The translations under genes were made by a program, and so were the position numbers. This document shows positions 29,152-38,927 of a stretch of DNA of 64,000 bases, piece after piece. Within the stretch, counting starts at the first letter, position 1. Every line of letters starts with the position of its first letter. This stretch comes from Pseudactinotalea sp. HY158 (GTDB lineage: Bacteria > Actinomycetota > Actinomycetes > Actinomycetales > Beutenbergiaceae): positions 2,554,079 through 2,618,078 of the forward strand of contig NZ_CP045920.1 in assembly GCF_009660225.1 (NCBI RefSeq). The letters run 5' to 3'. The notes under the pieces are model-generated. The model saw only the letters and a program-made list of their open reading frames with translations. It was not told the origin of the DNA and did no database searches.

Positions 29152-32100
29152 CTACGAGCAGGACACCGCCTCGTAGGCGAGCACCTCCTGCCCATCCAGC
29201 CCGTCGCCACCCATCGCATCGACGGTCAGCTCACCACCATCGATCGCAACCGACCGCGTCGTGAACGCCAGCGACTTCGTCGCACCATCGGCCAGACCCA
29301 CAACAGACCTGGTACCGAAGGCCGTCTCCACACTCACATCGAGCGGCGCACCGGCCACATTCGTCACCGACGCCACCAACACCTGCCGACCGGCCACACA
29401 CCGAGTCGTCACCGACGTCTCCGTCAGCACCTCTGCCGGCGGCTCCGGCTCGTCCGCGGCGATCGAGAACGACAGCTCGCCGTCCTCGCTCACGTTGCCG
29501 GCGGCGTCGGTCGCGCGGAAGGCGACCGTGTGGTCGCCCGCCTCCTCGACCGTCACGTCGCCCTCGTAGGCAAGCCATTCGCCGCCGTCGAGGGAGTACT
29601 CGACCAGGTCGACGCCCGACCCGTCGCCGTCGTCCGCCGACAGGGCCAGCGTCGCCGGCCCGTCGTAGGAGACGAGGTCCGCGCAGTAGATCGGCAGGCC
29701 GGGTGCCTGCGACTCGTGGATCATGATCGACAGCGGCTCCTGGCGGGTGAGCCAGTCCGCGCTGCCGAATCCGACGGCCACACCCTGCGCGTTGGGAACC
29801 AACGAGCCCTCCGGGTCGTTCGTGGAGGAGGCCCAGATCTCGTTCGGCGGGGCGTGCACGCCGTCGGGGTCGTTCATGTAGTGCTCCTGAGCGACCTCAC
29901 AGCTTCCGGCGTGCAGGTGCGACGGGTACGTCTGCCCGGGGATGAGGCCGGCGGCCTGCACCCGGAGCTTGGTACCGGACTCGGACTTCGTCAGGGTCGC
30001 GGTGCCGTCGACCTCCAGGCTCGTGGGCCGGCCCGTCGACTCGAATCCGCCCGTCAGGGTGCCGAGCACGTTGCCCGTCACCGTCGGGGCGGTCTCGTCC
30101 ACCGGCGGCTCGGTCTCGCCGTCGACCAGTCGGAAGTAGTCGAAGCTGACGGTCGCCGGCCTCGTCTGCTCCGGTCCGATCGCGACGAGCCCGAAGGTGT
30201 TCAGGTCACCGGGATGGGTGACCGGATCCCCGACGGAGGTCCAGTTCTGACCGTCCTCGCTGACCCAGCCCTCGTACGTGTCGCCCGTGCGGGTGAGCCG
30301 CAGATGCCAGGACTGGCTCTCGGGGGTTCCGCCGAGATCGATCCCGACGTTGCCACCGGCGCCGAAGCCGCCGTTCACCTCCGAGACCAACTCGGCCCCG
30401 AGGAACAGGCTCTGGCCGGGCTGGTTCTTGGCGACGATGTCGAACTTCACGTACTCGTCGTCACTGCCGTAGGCCAGCAGACCCGCGTACTGCCACCGGT
30501 GTTCGAGCGGAGCCTGGAATCGGGTCTCGATCGTCCAGTCCCCCTCCGGCGCACTCTGGAGGATGAAGTTCTCCGGCGAGATCGGGTTGTCGTTGTTCAC
30601 GTCCCCCGGCTGGGTGGAGATGTGCAGCTTGCCGTCGTGCACGGACAGGTTGTCCGGGTTGTAGCGGACGGTGCTGTCCCAGCGGCAGCCGTCGAGGGCG
30701 TCGCCCTCGAACTCGTCGCCGGGCTCACGCTCGCCGGTGTCACCGCTCTCCGGGGTCACCCGGAAGTAGTCGATGTTCGCGACCGTCTCCGGTGTGCCCG
30801 TGTCGCCGGCGGCGATGAGGCCGAAGGTCGCATCGGGGCCGTACGAGGGCGCACCGCTCAGGGTGGTGTAGCTCTCACCGTCGAAGGAGTAGGCGGCCTC
30901 GAGGCTGTCCCCGTCACTGGTCAGTCGCAGGAACACGGTCTCCGGATCACCGGCGGAGAGCTGGACGTTGTCGGCGTAGTTCGTGCGCGAACCGGAGTCC
31001 TCACCCCAGAATTCGATGAACCGGCCGCCGTCCTGACCCTTGGTGAGGGCCAGCTTGCGGTAGTCGTCGTCGCCGGAGTGCACGAGCAGGCCGCTGTACT
31101 GCCATTCGTGGGTCTGCTCGATGGTGACCTTCGTGTCGACCTGCCACTCACCGCCCGGAACGGGCTGCCCGATGTAGCTGATCGGCCCGGTGTTCGAGCC
31201 GTCGATGTCGGCACCGGTGACCGGGAGGCGGAGCACGCCGTCGGACACCGTGATCGGCAGGGCCGGGTCGTTGCGCACCGTGGTCCAGCGGGCGGCGTTG
31301 AGGGTGCTGCCGCCGAACTCATCGCTCATCGGGCCGTCGCACACCGGCACCGGACCGGGCTCCTCCGGATCCGGGAAGTCCGGATCGTCGTCGAACACGA
31401 AGTCGGAGAAGACGACCTCGCTCGTCTCGGTGGAGTTGTGCGCCGTGACGAACAGCCCGAGGTCCTGGACGGACGCGGCACCGGGCAGTGCGACCGGGCC
31501 GCCGATCGGGGCGAAGGTCTCCCCGTCGGTGCTCCAGTACGCCTGGTAGTCCTCGCCGTTGCGCTCGAGGCGCACCCACGCCGGGTAGCTCGTCGAGCCA
31601 CCGGAGTCGGAGGCGTTGAGCTGCCCCGAGCCGTCACTCGACCGGAGCCACTCGAAGCCGCCGCTGGGGCGGATGCCGAGCGCACCGTAGCCGGCGGACG
31701 TGCCGGGGGCGGTCACGTCGTTGCGCACGAACAGTCCGGCCTTGGCGCTGCCGGCGCTGTTGCCCTGGCTGGCGATCTTCACCGTGGCGGACCAGTCCTC
31801 GTCGGCGCCGGCGGGCAGGTAGAGCGAGCTGTACTCGTCGACCCCCTGCCACATGTTGGCGCCGCCGGAGTCGATGACGAAGGATCCGTCCTGGCCCCGG
31901 CTGAACTCGCCGCCGACGTTGGAGAACGTGCTGAAGTCGCCGAACGGCGCACCGATCGTGACGGGCACGATCCGCGAGGTGGTCGAGACCCCGTTGTCGT
32001 TCGTCGCCACCGCGGTGAGCTGGAAGAAGGACTCCTCCGCCGGCGTCCACGTGGCGCTGTAGGGCGCCTCAGTGTCGACTCCGAGGGACGCCTCGCCGAC

Positions 32101-35100
32101 GAAGAACTCGACCTGGGTGATCGTGTTCTCGGCGTCGCTCGCCTCCGCCGTCACGGTGATCTCACCGAGCTCGAGATCGTCGGTGACGGTCGGAGCGGTG
32201 ATCGCGACATCGGGCTTGGTCGTGGGCGAGACGCCCTTGCCGTCGGCCTCGATGAAGTTGAGGCGCCGCTCGCCCTCACCGGGGAAGACCGCGACGAGGG
32301 TGAAGGACTCACCCGGGTCCTCGATCACGACCGGAACGTCGATGTAGCTCGTCAGGCCGCCGGTCGGGGGAACCTGTGCCGTGGCGAGCAGCTCGCCGTC
32401 GGCGCTGTCGCGCCGCAGCTCGATGTCCCCGCCGGTGGCCGAGGCCACTCGCAGCAGCAGGCGGTCGATGCCGACGAGGTTGACCGGCTCGTAGGAGGCC
32501 CATGCGCCGTCCTGTCCGCTGATCGAGGTGCCGTGGCCCTCGACGTCGCGGGAGTCGCTCGCCGTCACCCCCTCGGACTCGGCGTAGAACTCCGCCTCAC
32601 GGGTCTTGGCGAACAGCAGCGACGTGTCCGAGCCGGTGAGGCTGGGGACGTCTCCGGTGCCGCCGGAGTCCTCGTAGCGGGCGTCGAGAACGTAGAACAC
32701 GTTCATGTCGTCGCTGTGTCCGCCGCCGAGGCTCGTGGCGACCGATCCGGTCCGGCCCGAGGACGCCACGGCCGGGTGGGCGTGGCTGTCGTGGCCGAGG
32801 GCGGGCTGCACGATGAGGTTGGAGTCGCTGATCTCGTCCTCGGCGTCGCTCGCGTCGATGTCCCAGCTCACGGTGTCACCGAAGTCGAAGAACGCGCCCG
32901 TCGGAGGCAGGTTGAACTGGATCTCCGGGCGGGTGTTGCCGACCGTGATCGGCACCGTGGTCGTACCGGTCTTGCCGAACGGGTCGGTGACCGTCAGCCG
33001 CGCGTCGTACACGCCGTTCTCGGTGTAGGTCCACTCCGCGGTGAGATCGGTCGAGTCGACCACCCCGTCGTCGTCGAAGTCCCACTCGTAGAGCAGTTCC
33101 TCGTTCTCGGGGTCGCTGCTGTCCGAGCCGTCGAAGGCGACCTCGAGCGGCGCCTGGCCGCTGTCCGGGGTCGCGACGGCGACCGCCGAGGGCGACCGCG
33201 AACCGGAGACGTAGTCGATCCGGTGCAGGCCCGAGTCCGGGTTGTGCCGGCCGAAGCCGCCACCCCAGTCGAGTACGTACATGGAGCCGTCGGGGCCGAA
33301 CTTCGCCTCGATCGGGGCCATGAACGGCTCGGAGGGCAGGAAGGAGTTGACCTTCTCCAGGCCCGTGCCGTCCTCGGTCAGGAGGAAGGAGTACATCTTG
33401 TTCCGGGCCCACTCGAAGAAGAAGGGCTGGCCGTCGAAGTACTCGGGGAACTTGGTGTCGGACTCGCTGTCGGCGTCGTAGTTGTAGAACGGGCCGCCCA
33501 TCGGGGCCAGGCCGCCGCCCTGCGTGATGATCTCCGGGTGCGAGGCCCGCTGGTAGCCGTACCACATGTCGGCCGGCACGGCCGCCGGGAGCTCGGTCAG
33601 GCCGGTGTTGTGGATCGAGTCGTTCACCGGGGCGTCGCAGTCGAAGTAGTCCCCGACCGTGACCGGGCTGGTCGTGTAGTCGACGTCGCGGAAGGGCTCG
33701 TTGTCGCCCATGCACAGCGGCCACCCGTAGAAGCCGGGCTCCTCGATGAGCATCCACTCGGCGATCCCGGCGGGACCGCGGTCGGCGGGGTTGTCGCTGC
33801 CGTTGTCCGGGGAGTAGTCGGCCAGGGAGATGTTGCCGGTCTTCTCGTCGATCGCGAACTGGAACGGGTTGCGGAAGCCCATCGCGTAGATCTCGGGCAG
33901 CGTCTTGTCGCCCGAGTCCTCGGTCTCCGGGAACATGTTGCCCTCGGGGATCGTGTACGTGCTCCCGAGGCCGGGCTCGGTGCCCGCCGGGATGTCCTGG
34001 ATCGGGGTGATCCGCAGGATCTTCCCGCGCAGGTCGTTCGTGTTGGCCGAGGTGGCGCGGGCGTCGTGGAACGTGCCCTCCCGCTCGGAGAGCGGGGCGT
34101 AGCCGCCGGACGGCTCCGAGTGCGGGTTGACGTCGTCGCCCACCCCGAGGAAGAGGTTGCCGTCGGGGCCGATCTCGACGACGCCGCCGGTGTGCCCCGG
34201 CTCGTCCGGCTCGCGCCGGGCGGGGACCTCGAGGATCTCGCGCTCACTGGCCGGGTCGATCAGGCCGGTCTCCTGGTCCATCGTGAACCGGGAGAGCACG
34301 CTGAAGAAGTTCGCGGGGTCGGAGTTGTCCGGGCTGTTCGGGGAACGGTAGACGTACAGGTGCCCGTTCTCGAGGAAGTCCCGGTCCAGGGCGATGCCGA
34401 GGAGGCCGTCCTCACCGCCGGAGTAGACGTCCAGCTCGAGGGCCGTGGTCGTGGTGCGGGAGGCGGGGTCGTAGACCTGCACCTGGCCGCGCACGAGCTC
34501 GGTGTAGAAGACCCGGCCGTCGTCGGCCACGTCCATACCGAAGGGCGCCGAGGTGTTCTCGTCGAGCGGGATGCGCTCGTACATGCCCCAGTCGGTGCCG
34601 CCGCAGTCGCCCTCGACGAGGCCGGCGGCCCATTCGACGCCGCCGACCATGTGCTGGACCAGGTTCGCCTCCTGGTAGTAGGAGCCCTCGTGGCCCATAC
34701 CGGTGACCCAGGCGCGCCCGCCGTCGTACTTCTTGCACCAGGTGATCGGGTGGTCGTAGCCCATGGCGTTGCCGCCCGGCGCGTAGGTCGTCTCGTCGAG
34801 CGTGGCGAGCACGTGCGCCTCACCGCGGACGTTCGTCGCGTAGTTGTACCACTCGTCCTCGCGCTCCCAGCGCTCCGGGAGGTGAGCGGTCGAGGGGTGG
34901 GTCCGGTCCTCGACCCGGACCGTGCCGGTCTGGCCGCCGGCGGCGTGGCCGGGCATGGTCGAGCCGACCAGGTCATCCCACCACTTGTAGTCTCCGCGCA
35001 TGTCGGTGGCGTTGTGGATCGCGACGATCCCGCCGCCGGCCTGCTGGTAGCGTTCCATCGCGGCCTTCTCGTCGGCCGTCCACGGGTCGCCCGAGGCCTG

Positions 35101-35409
35101 GAACATGACGAGGGCGTCGAACTTCGCGAGGTCCTCGTCGTTGAACACGCTCGAGTCCTCGGTGTGGACCGAGGAGATCCCGACGTCGGCGAAGGCGTCG
35201 ATGAGCACCGGGGTGCCCTCGTCGATCGCGCTCGTGTGCCGGTACTGCGTGGTCTCGGTGAAGATGAGGACCTGGGGGGTGTCCAGGTCCGGAATGGGCG
35301 GGTCCACCGCCGCCGCCGCCGGCAGCGTCGTCAGCAAGGTGACGCCCAGGGCACCGGCGCTGACCGCGACGGCACCCCGTTTCAAACTCTTTCCCAGAGC
35401 GTTGAACAT
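29152..35409 (-). CDS. Giant secreted ThuA / sugar-dehydrogenase multidomain protein (exoprotein 3)
   Basis: 2085 residues; the ATG at 35409 has GGAAGGAA upstream. Signal peptide about 1-37; ThuA-like about 46-266 (VLIFTETTQYRHTSAI, GGGIVAIHNATDMRGDYKWW); sugar-dehydrogenase propeller about 270-730 (LLGIALDRDFLENGHLYVY, LPEIYAMGFRNPFQF); PKD about 735-825; CBM6-like about 933-1058; Ig-like about 1063-1151; three DUF1349-like domains about 1153-1343, 1356-1546 and 1560-1760; a CHRD-like domain about 1773-1923 (TYPSHLHAGSC); an OmpL47-type domain about 1923-1983 (VEYSLDGGEWLAYEG); the shared C-terminal domain about 1990-2085. No sorting signal. It lies 86 nt behind the epimerase gene, so it may be the last gene of sugar operon 2. 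Probably an extracellular polysaccharide-binding oxidase. Confidence 0.85.
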   Translation of the reverse strand: MFNALGKSLKRGAVAVSAGALGVTLLTTLPAAAAVDPPIPDLDTPQVLIFTETTQYRHTSAIDEGTPVLIDAFADVGISSVHTEDSSVFNDEDLAKFDALVMFQASGDPWTADEKAAMERYQQAGGGIVAIHNATDMRGDYKWWDDLVGSTMPGHAAGGQTGTVRVEDRTHPSTAHLPERWEREDEWYNYATNVRGEAHVLATLDETTYAPGGNAMGYDHPITWCKKYDGGRAWVTGMGHEGSYYQEANLVQHMVGGVEWAAGLVEGDCGGTDWGMYERIPLDENTSAPFGMDVADDGRVFYTELVRGQVQVYDPASRTTTTALELDVYSGGEDGLLGIALDRDFLENGHLYVYRSPNSPDNSDPANFFSVLSRFTMDQETGLIDPASEREILEVPARREPDEPGHTGGVVEIGPDGNLFLGVGDDVNPHSEPSGGYAPLSEREGTFHDARATSANTNDLRGKILRITPIQDIPAGTEPGLGSTYTIPEGNMFPETEDSGDKTLPEIYAMGFRNPFQFAIDEKTGNISLADYSPDNGSDNPADRGPAGIAEWMLIEEPGFYGWPLCMGDNEPFRDVDYTTSPVTVGDYFDCDAPVNDSIHNTGLTELPAAVPADMWYGYQRASHPEIITQGGGLAPMGGPFYNYDADSESDTKFPEYFDGQPFFFEWARNKMYSFLLTEDGTGLEKVNSFLPSEPFMAPIEAKFGPDGSMYVLDWGGGFGRHNPDSGLHRIDYVSGSRSPSAVAVATPDSGQAPLEVAFDGSDSSDPENEELLYEWDFDDDGVVDSTDLTAEWTYTENGVYDARLTVTDPFGKTGTTTVPITVGNTRPEIQFNLPPTGAFFDFGDTVSWDIDASDAEDEISDSNLIVQPALGHDSHAHPAVASSGRTGSVATSLGGGHSDDMNVFYVLDARYEDSGGTGDVPSLTGSDTSLLFAKTREAEFYAESEGVTASDSRDVEGHGTSISGQDGAWASYEPVNLVGIDRLLLRVASATGGDIELRRDSADGELLATAQVPPTGGLTSYIDVPVVIEDPGESFTLVAVFPGEGERRLNFIEADGKGVSPTTKPDVAITAPTVTDDLELGEITVTAEASDAENTITQVEFFVGEASLGVDTEAPYSATWTPAEESFFQLTAVATNDNGVSTTSRIVPVTIGAPFGDFSTFSNVGGEFSRGQDGSFVIDSGGANMWQGVDEYSSLYLPAGADEDWSATVKIASQGNSAGSAKAGLFVRNDVTAPGTSAGYGALGIRPSGGFEWLRSSDGSGQLNASDSGGSTSYPAWVRLERNGEDYQAYWSTDGETFAPIGGPVALPGAASVQDLGLFVTAHNSTETSEVVFSDFVFDDDPDFPDPEEPGPVPVCDGPMSDEFGGSTLNAARWTTVRNDPALPITVSDGVLRLPVTGADIDGSNTGPISYIGQPVPGGEWQVDTKVTIEQTHEWQYSGLLVHSGDDDYRKLALTKGQDGGRFIEFWGEDSGSRTNYADNVQLSAGDPETVFLRLTSDGDSLEAAYSFDGESYTTLSGAPSYGPDATFGLIAAGDTGTPETVANIDYFRVTPESGDTGEREPGDEFEGDALDGCRWDSTVRYNPDNLSVHDGKLHISTQPGDVNNDNPISPENFILQSAPEGDWTIETRFQAPLEHRWQYAGLLAYGSDDEYVKFDIVAKNQPGQSLFLGAELVSEVNGGFGAGGNVGIDLGGTPESQSWHLRLTRTGDTYEGWVSEDGQNWTSVGDPVTHPGDLNTFGLVAIGPEQTRPATVSFDYFRLVDGETEPPVDETAPTVTGNVLGTLTGGFESTGRPTSLEVDGTATLTKSESGTKLRVQAAGLIPGQTYPSHLHAGSCEVAQEHYMNDPDGVHAPPNEIWASSTNDPEGSLVPNAQGVAVGFGSADWLTRQEPLSIMIHESQAPGLPIYCADLVSYDGPATLALSADDGDGSGVDLVEYSLDGGEWLAYEGDVTVEEAGDHTVAFRATDAAGNVSEDGELSFSIAADEPEPPAEVLTETSVTTRCVAGRQVLVASVTNVAGAPLDVSVETAFGTRSVVGLADGATKSLAFTTRSVAIDGGELTVDAMGGDGLDGQEVLAYEAVSCS

Positions 35410-35494
35410 CGGGTTCCTTCCAGATGAGAAAGCTCGAACTCGGCGGCGCTCGGCCACCGACACTGGTGGGGCGCGCGCGGCGCCTCGGGCTACG

Positions 35495-36361
35495 TCACGC
35501 GGGGGGCATCACCGCCTGGAGGTGGGCGAGACCGTCGACCGCGATGGCGTCCTGGCTCGCTGCGAGCGGGCGCCAGATCGAGGCGGCGGTGGCGATGGTC
35601 GCGTTCTCCGCGGTGAAGGACTCGATGCACACCGGCCCGGTGTATTCCGCATCGTCGAGCGCGGCCACGATCTCGGGCCACGGCAGGTGGTCGGCGCCGG
35701 GGGCCCCGCGATCATTCGCGCAGACCTGCACGTGCGCGATCCGGGAGCCGGCCCGCCGGATCGCGGCCGGCACGTCGGTCTCCTCGATGTTCATGTGATA
35801 GACGTCGAGCAGCAGGCCGACCTCGGGCACGTCCGCCAGCGCCGTGAGCGCCTGGTCGACCGTGTTGATGAGCGAGGTCTCGTAGCGGTTGAGCGGTTCG
35901 ACGGCGATGCTCACCCCGGCCTCGCGGCCGTGGGCTGCGACCGGCGCGAGGTGGGCGGCCAGCTCGTCGTAGCAGCCGGCGCGTTCGGCCTCGCTCATCC
36001 GCCAGGTGCGCCCGACCGAGGCGTAGGCGGGCCCGGCGATGACGGACGCGCCGACGGTGTGGGCGGCATCGATCACGCCGCGCAGGTAGTCCTGGGTCAC
36101 TCGCACGGTCGCGGGGTCCGTGGCCACGAGCTCACGGCCCGGCCCCATGACGAGGGTGACGGTCGCGCCCAGGCCGAGGTCGGCCAGCAGCGCCGCGGCC
36201 GCGACGGGGTCCCAGTCGCCGAGGTTCTCGACCGGCAGCTCGATGAGGTCGAAGCCCCAGTCCTTGATGGTCGGCGCGAGCCGGCGCAGGGACTCGTCGG
36301 TCAGGGGGGAGGTCCACACCCAGGTGTTGACGCCCAGGGCGCGTCGAATACGGGACGGCAT
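35495..36361 (-). CDS. Sugar epimerase/isomerase of the D-tagatose 3-epimerase type (operon 2)
   Basis: 288-residue TIM barrel from the ATG at 36361. Metal/substrate motifs follow the D-tagatose/D-psicose 3-epimerase pattern: VAVEPLNRYETSLINT (about 145-160, the first metal Glu), LLLDVYHMNIEET (about 180, Asp and His), HVQVCANDRGAPG (about 205, His) and CIESF (about 240, second Glu). Such enzymes invert C3 of ketohexoses or act on related keto-acids and inositols. It lies between the binding-protein gene and exoprotein 3, about 200 nt after two hairpins. The SD is weak (GTGGA). The substrate is unproven. Confidence 0.86.
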   Translation of the reverse strand: MPSRIRRALGVNTWVWTSPLTDESLRRLAPTIKDWGFDLIELPVENLGDWDPVAAAALLADLGLGATVTLVMGPGRELVATDPATVRVTQDYLRGVIDAAHTVGASVIAGPAYASVGRTWRMSEAERAGCYDELAAHLAPVAAHGREAGVSIAVEPLNRYETSLINTVDQALTALADVPEVGLLLDVYHMNIEETDVPAAIRRAGSRIAHVQVCANDRGAPGADHLPWPEIVAALDDAEYTGPVCIESFTAENATIATAASIWRPLAASQDAIAVDGLAHLQAVMPPA

Positions 36362-36415
36362 CGTCGATCCACTTCGTCGGGGAGAAAGGGCCGCGTGATC
36401 GCGGCGGGAGATCGC

Positions 36416-36503
36416 GGGGCGCGGCGCGTGCTGCGTGCTGGACGCGCCGCGCCCCACGGATCGGGGTGACTCGGCCGGGTCACCGGGACCGGTCGGCCGA
36501 GTC
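36416..36503 (-). terminator. Two hairpins behind the operon 2 binding-protein gene
   Basis: Minus-strand order: GACTCGGCCG (36494-36503) pairs with CGGCCGAGTC (36468-36477), then a 13-bp stem of 36443-36455 with 36416-36428 around a 14-nt loop. As in operon 1, they lie directly after the binding-protein gene and likely give partial termination or mRNA protection. Confidence 0.65.
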
Positions 36504-36559
36504 GTCAACCGGTGTCAGGCCGGTGCCGGCCGGTGCCGGCTGGTGTCGGCTGAGTCGGC

Positions 36560-37801
36560 TCAGCGACCCTGCCAGGCCTCCGGGAAGCCGGGAAGGTCCT
36601 CGCCGCCGAACTTGGCGTAGTGGAGCGAGGGCATGTCCGCGTTCCGCTCGAGGTAGTCGCCGAGGTCGTCACCGGTGATCGGGGCCTGCGGGAGCACCCA
36701 TTCGGCCGGGACCTCCTCGCCGTTCCAGATCATCTCGGCCGCGAGCACCGGGGTGCGCCACTGGAAGTTCGAGTAGCTCATGCCGACCGCGGTCATGCCG
36801 GTGTCCTGCCACTTGCGCATGAAGCTCAGCTCGTCCTCACCCACGAAGACGGGGTAGTCGACGCCCATGTCCTCGAAGGCCTCGACGGCCGCGACGGCGC
36901 CGTCACCGGCGTCCATCCAGATGCCGTCGACGTCGCCGCGCTGGAGGTACTGCGTGACGATGTCCTTGATCTTGGCGGCGTCGCCCTCGGTGAACTCGAC
37001 GCCGACGACCTCGAGCTCGCTGTTCGCGAAGATGTCGTTCGCCGCACCCCAGCGGTGCTCGAGCACGTCGACGCCGGGCAGGATGCGCAGCGCGAGCACC
37101 TTCGAGCCGGGCTCGAGGTTGTCGACGAGGAACTCCGCACCGGTGGCGCCGTAGGCGTAGCCGCCGATCGGGTGGATGTAGGTGACCGCGCAGTCGGTGT
37201 TCACGCCGCGGTCGAAGACGATGACCGGCGCGCCGCTCTCGCAGGCCGCCTCGACGGCCGGGGTGAGGGTGGCGGTCGTCGACGGCGAGATGACGATCGC
37301 GTCGCAGTCGCCGTCGGAGATGAAGGACTGGATGTCCGAGATCTGCTTGTTGTCGTCGTCGGCCGCGTCCGCGACGCGGAACTCACCGATGACGCCCTCC
37401 TCCTGGAGGACCTTGACCTGCTGCTGCATCGTGGTGAAGCCGGTGACTCGCCACGGGTTCGAGACCGAGGCGTTGGAGAAGCACAGGGTCGCGTCGCCGC
37501 CCTCGGTGGCGAACTCGGAGGTGTCGACCATCTCGATCGGCTCGATCATCTGCAGCCACGGCGTGGCCGGGTCGCCCTCGGGCGTCATGTCGCGCTGCGC
37601 GAGCTCGGTCTCGTAGTCGGCGCGCACGAAGAACTCGCCCTCGGGCGTGCCGCCCTCGGCGGTGCCGGCGTCGGTCTCGCCGTCGGTGCCCTGAGTCGTC
37701 TCGGCGGCCTCCGGCGTCTCGTTCGAGGCATCGGTCGTACAGGCGACGAGCACGAGGCCGAGGCTGAGGAATCCGGCGGTCATTCGAAGCTTATGCTTCA
37801 T
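36560..37801 (-). CDS. Sugar ABC transporter substrate-binding lipoprotein (operon 2)
   Basis: 413 residues, SD AAGGAGG. Lipobox LVLVAC with Cys21, then a long acidic Thr/Glu/Gly-rich linker to about 60, and a type 1 periplasmic-binding fold: ATLCFSNASVSNPWRVTGFT (about 105-124), QISDIQSFISDGDCDAIVIS (about 154-173), APVIVFDRGVNTDCAVTYIH (about 190-210) and VDGIWMDAGDGAVAAVEAF (about 292). It is longer than the operon 1 protein and not a close paralogue, so the two systems probably bind different ligands. It is read after both permease genes. Confidence 0.9.
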   Translation of the reverse strand: MKHKLRMTAGFLSLGLVLVACTTDASNETPEAAETTQGTDGETDAGTAEGGTPEGEFFVRADYETELAQRDMTPEGDPATPWLQMIEPIEMVDTSEFATEGGDATLCFSNASVSNPWRVTGFTTMQQQVKVLQEEGVIGEFRVADAADDDNKQISDIQSFISDGDCDAIVISPSTTATLTPAVEAACESGAPVIVFDRGVNTDCAVTYIHPIGGYAYGATGAEFLVDNLEPGSKVLALRILPGVDVLEHRWGAANDIFANSELEVVGVEFTEGDAAKIKDIVTQYLQRGDVDGIWMDAGDGAVAAVEAFEDMGVDYPVFVGEDELSFMRKWQDTGMTAVGMSYSNFQWRTPVLAAEMIWNGEEVPAEWVLPQAPITGDDLGDYLERNADMPSLHYAKFGGEDLPGFPEAWQGR

Positions 37802-37889
37802 CTTTACCCTCCTTGGTATGAGATGAGAGATGGGTTGGGTTGGTCGAAGGGACGGGTACGGGGAGTCCGGGTGGCGGCGCGAGGTCAGG

Positions 37890-38927
37890 TCATCCGACTC
37901 CCACGGGGCTCGGCTCGGCCGGGGCCTGGGCCGCGACCTTCGTGCGCCGGGTGCGGGACTGATTCGCGGCGAAGGCGACGGCCGCGATGATGATGACCCC
38001 CTGGATCAGCGGATTGAGGGTCGAGGGCATCGCCAGCTGCACGAGCAGCCGCTCGAGCAGCTGATAGGTGAGCGCACCGGCGATGGCGCCGACGATCCAG
38101 CCGCGACCGCCGCCGAGGAGCACGCCACCGAGCACGACGGCGGTGATCGCCGTGAACTCCATGCCCTGCCCGACCTGGGCGGTGACGCCGGCGAAGCCGC
38201 CGATGAGGATGCCCGCCACGGTCGCCATGAGCGAGGAGAGGACGAACGCGCCCGTGCGCACGAGCCAGACCCGCCCGCCGGCGAACGTGGCGGCGGTGTC
38301 GTTGTCGCCGGTCACCACGAGCACCTGGCCGTAGGAGGAGCGCATGACGTAGATCCCGACGACCGCGATGACCACCATGATGATCGCCGCGTACGGCAGC
38401 TGGCGCAGCACCGGCATCTCGATGCCCATGCGGCCCCACTGCCGGAAGCTCTCCGAGAGGGCGCCCGTGGGGGAACCGCCCGTCCACATCCGGATCGCCC
38501 CGTAGAGCATGAGCATCGTGCCGAGCGTCGTGATGAACGACGGGACCCGCAGCAGCGTCGTCGCAAGGCCGTTGACGAGACCGACGACGAGCCCGAAGCC
38601 GATCATGAGGGCGATGACGGGCCACGTGCGGCTCTCCTCGCCGTCGATCAGGCGCGCCGCGATGACGACCTGGGCGCCCACGAGGCTGCCGACCGACAGG
38701 TCGAACTCCCCGGAGACGATGACGAAGTACTGGCCGATCGCCAGGATGACGAGCGGCGCCGCGGAGCGCAGGAACGCCATGAGCGAGGGCGGCTCGTAGA
38801 AGCCCGGGTTGAGGAAGACCATGACGAGCGCGAGGGCGACGAGCACGACGAACACGGGGGCGCTGCCGTTGTGCTTGAGGCGCTCCAGCAGGGCGGGCCT
38901 GGGCAGCTGCGTGGGTGCGGCGGTCAT
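37890..38927 (-). CDS. Sugar ABC transporter permease (operon 2, second)
   Basis: 345 residues, BPD_transp_2 family, eight to ten membrane segments. Marks: LVILAIGQYFVIVSGEFDLSVGS (in part, about 53-75), MRSSYGQVLVVTGDNDTAATFAG (in part, the coupling loop) and TAITAVVLGGVLLGGGRG (about 260). It overlaps the preceding permease by ATGA (38924-38927), so the two probably form a heterodimeric channel, unlike operon 1 with its single permease. Confidence 0.92.
   Translation of the reverse strand: MTAAPTQLPRPALLERLKHNGSAPVFVVLVALALVMVFLNPGFYEPPSLMAFLRSAAPLVILAIGQYFVIVSGEFDLSVGSLVGAQVVIAARLIDGEESRTWPVIALMIGFGLVVGLVNGLATTLLRVPSFITTLGTMLMLYGAIRMWTGGSPTGALSESFRQWGRMGIEMPVLRQLPYAAIIMVVIAVVGIYVMRSSYGQVLVVTGDNDTAATFAGGRVWLVRTGAFVLSSLMATVAGILIGGFAGVTAQVGQGMEFTAITAVVLGGVLLGGGRGWIVGAIAGALTYQLLERLLVQLAMPSTLNPLIQGVIIIAAVAFAANQSRTRRTKVAAQAPAEPSPVGVG

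Larger units (their letters stand above)
28315..29451. repeat. Large duplicated segment, copy A (1137 bp)
   Basis: Almost identical to 43601-44735 (offset about 15.29 kb). It spans the entire WxL-like gene, the intergenic hairpins and the last 95 or so codons of exoprotein 3. Differences are isolated substitutions and a 2-nt indel in the spacer (CACGAGTGG against CGGGTGG). Same orientation, so recombination between copies could delete or amplify about 15 kb. Confidence 0.95.

Noticed and set aside
29530-35427. 1965-codon open frame opposite exoprotein 3
   Set aside because: Same reason; the minus strand carries continuous recognisable domains, SD and signal peptide.
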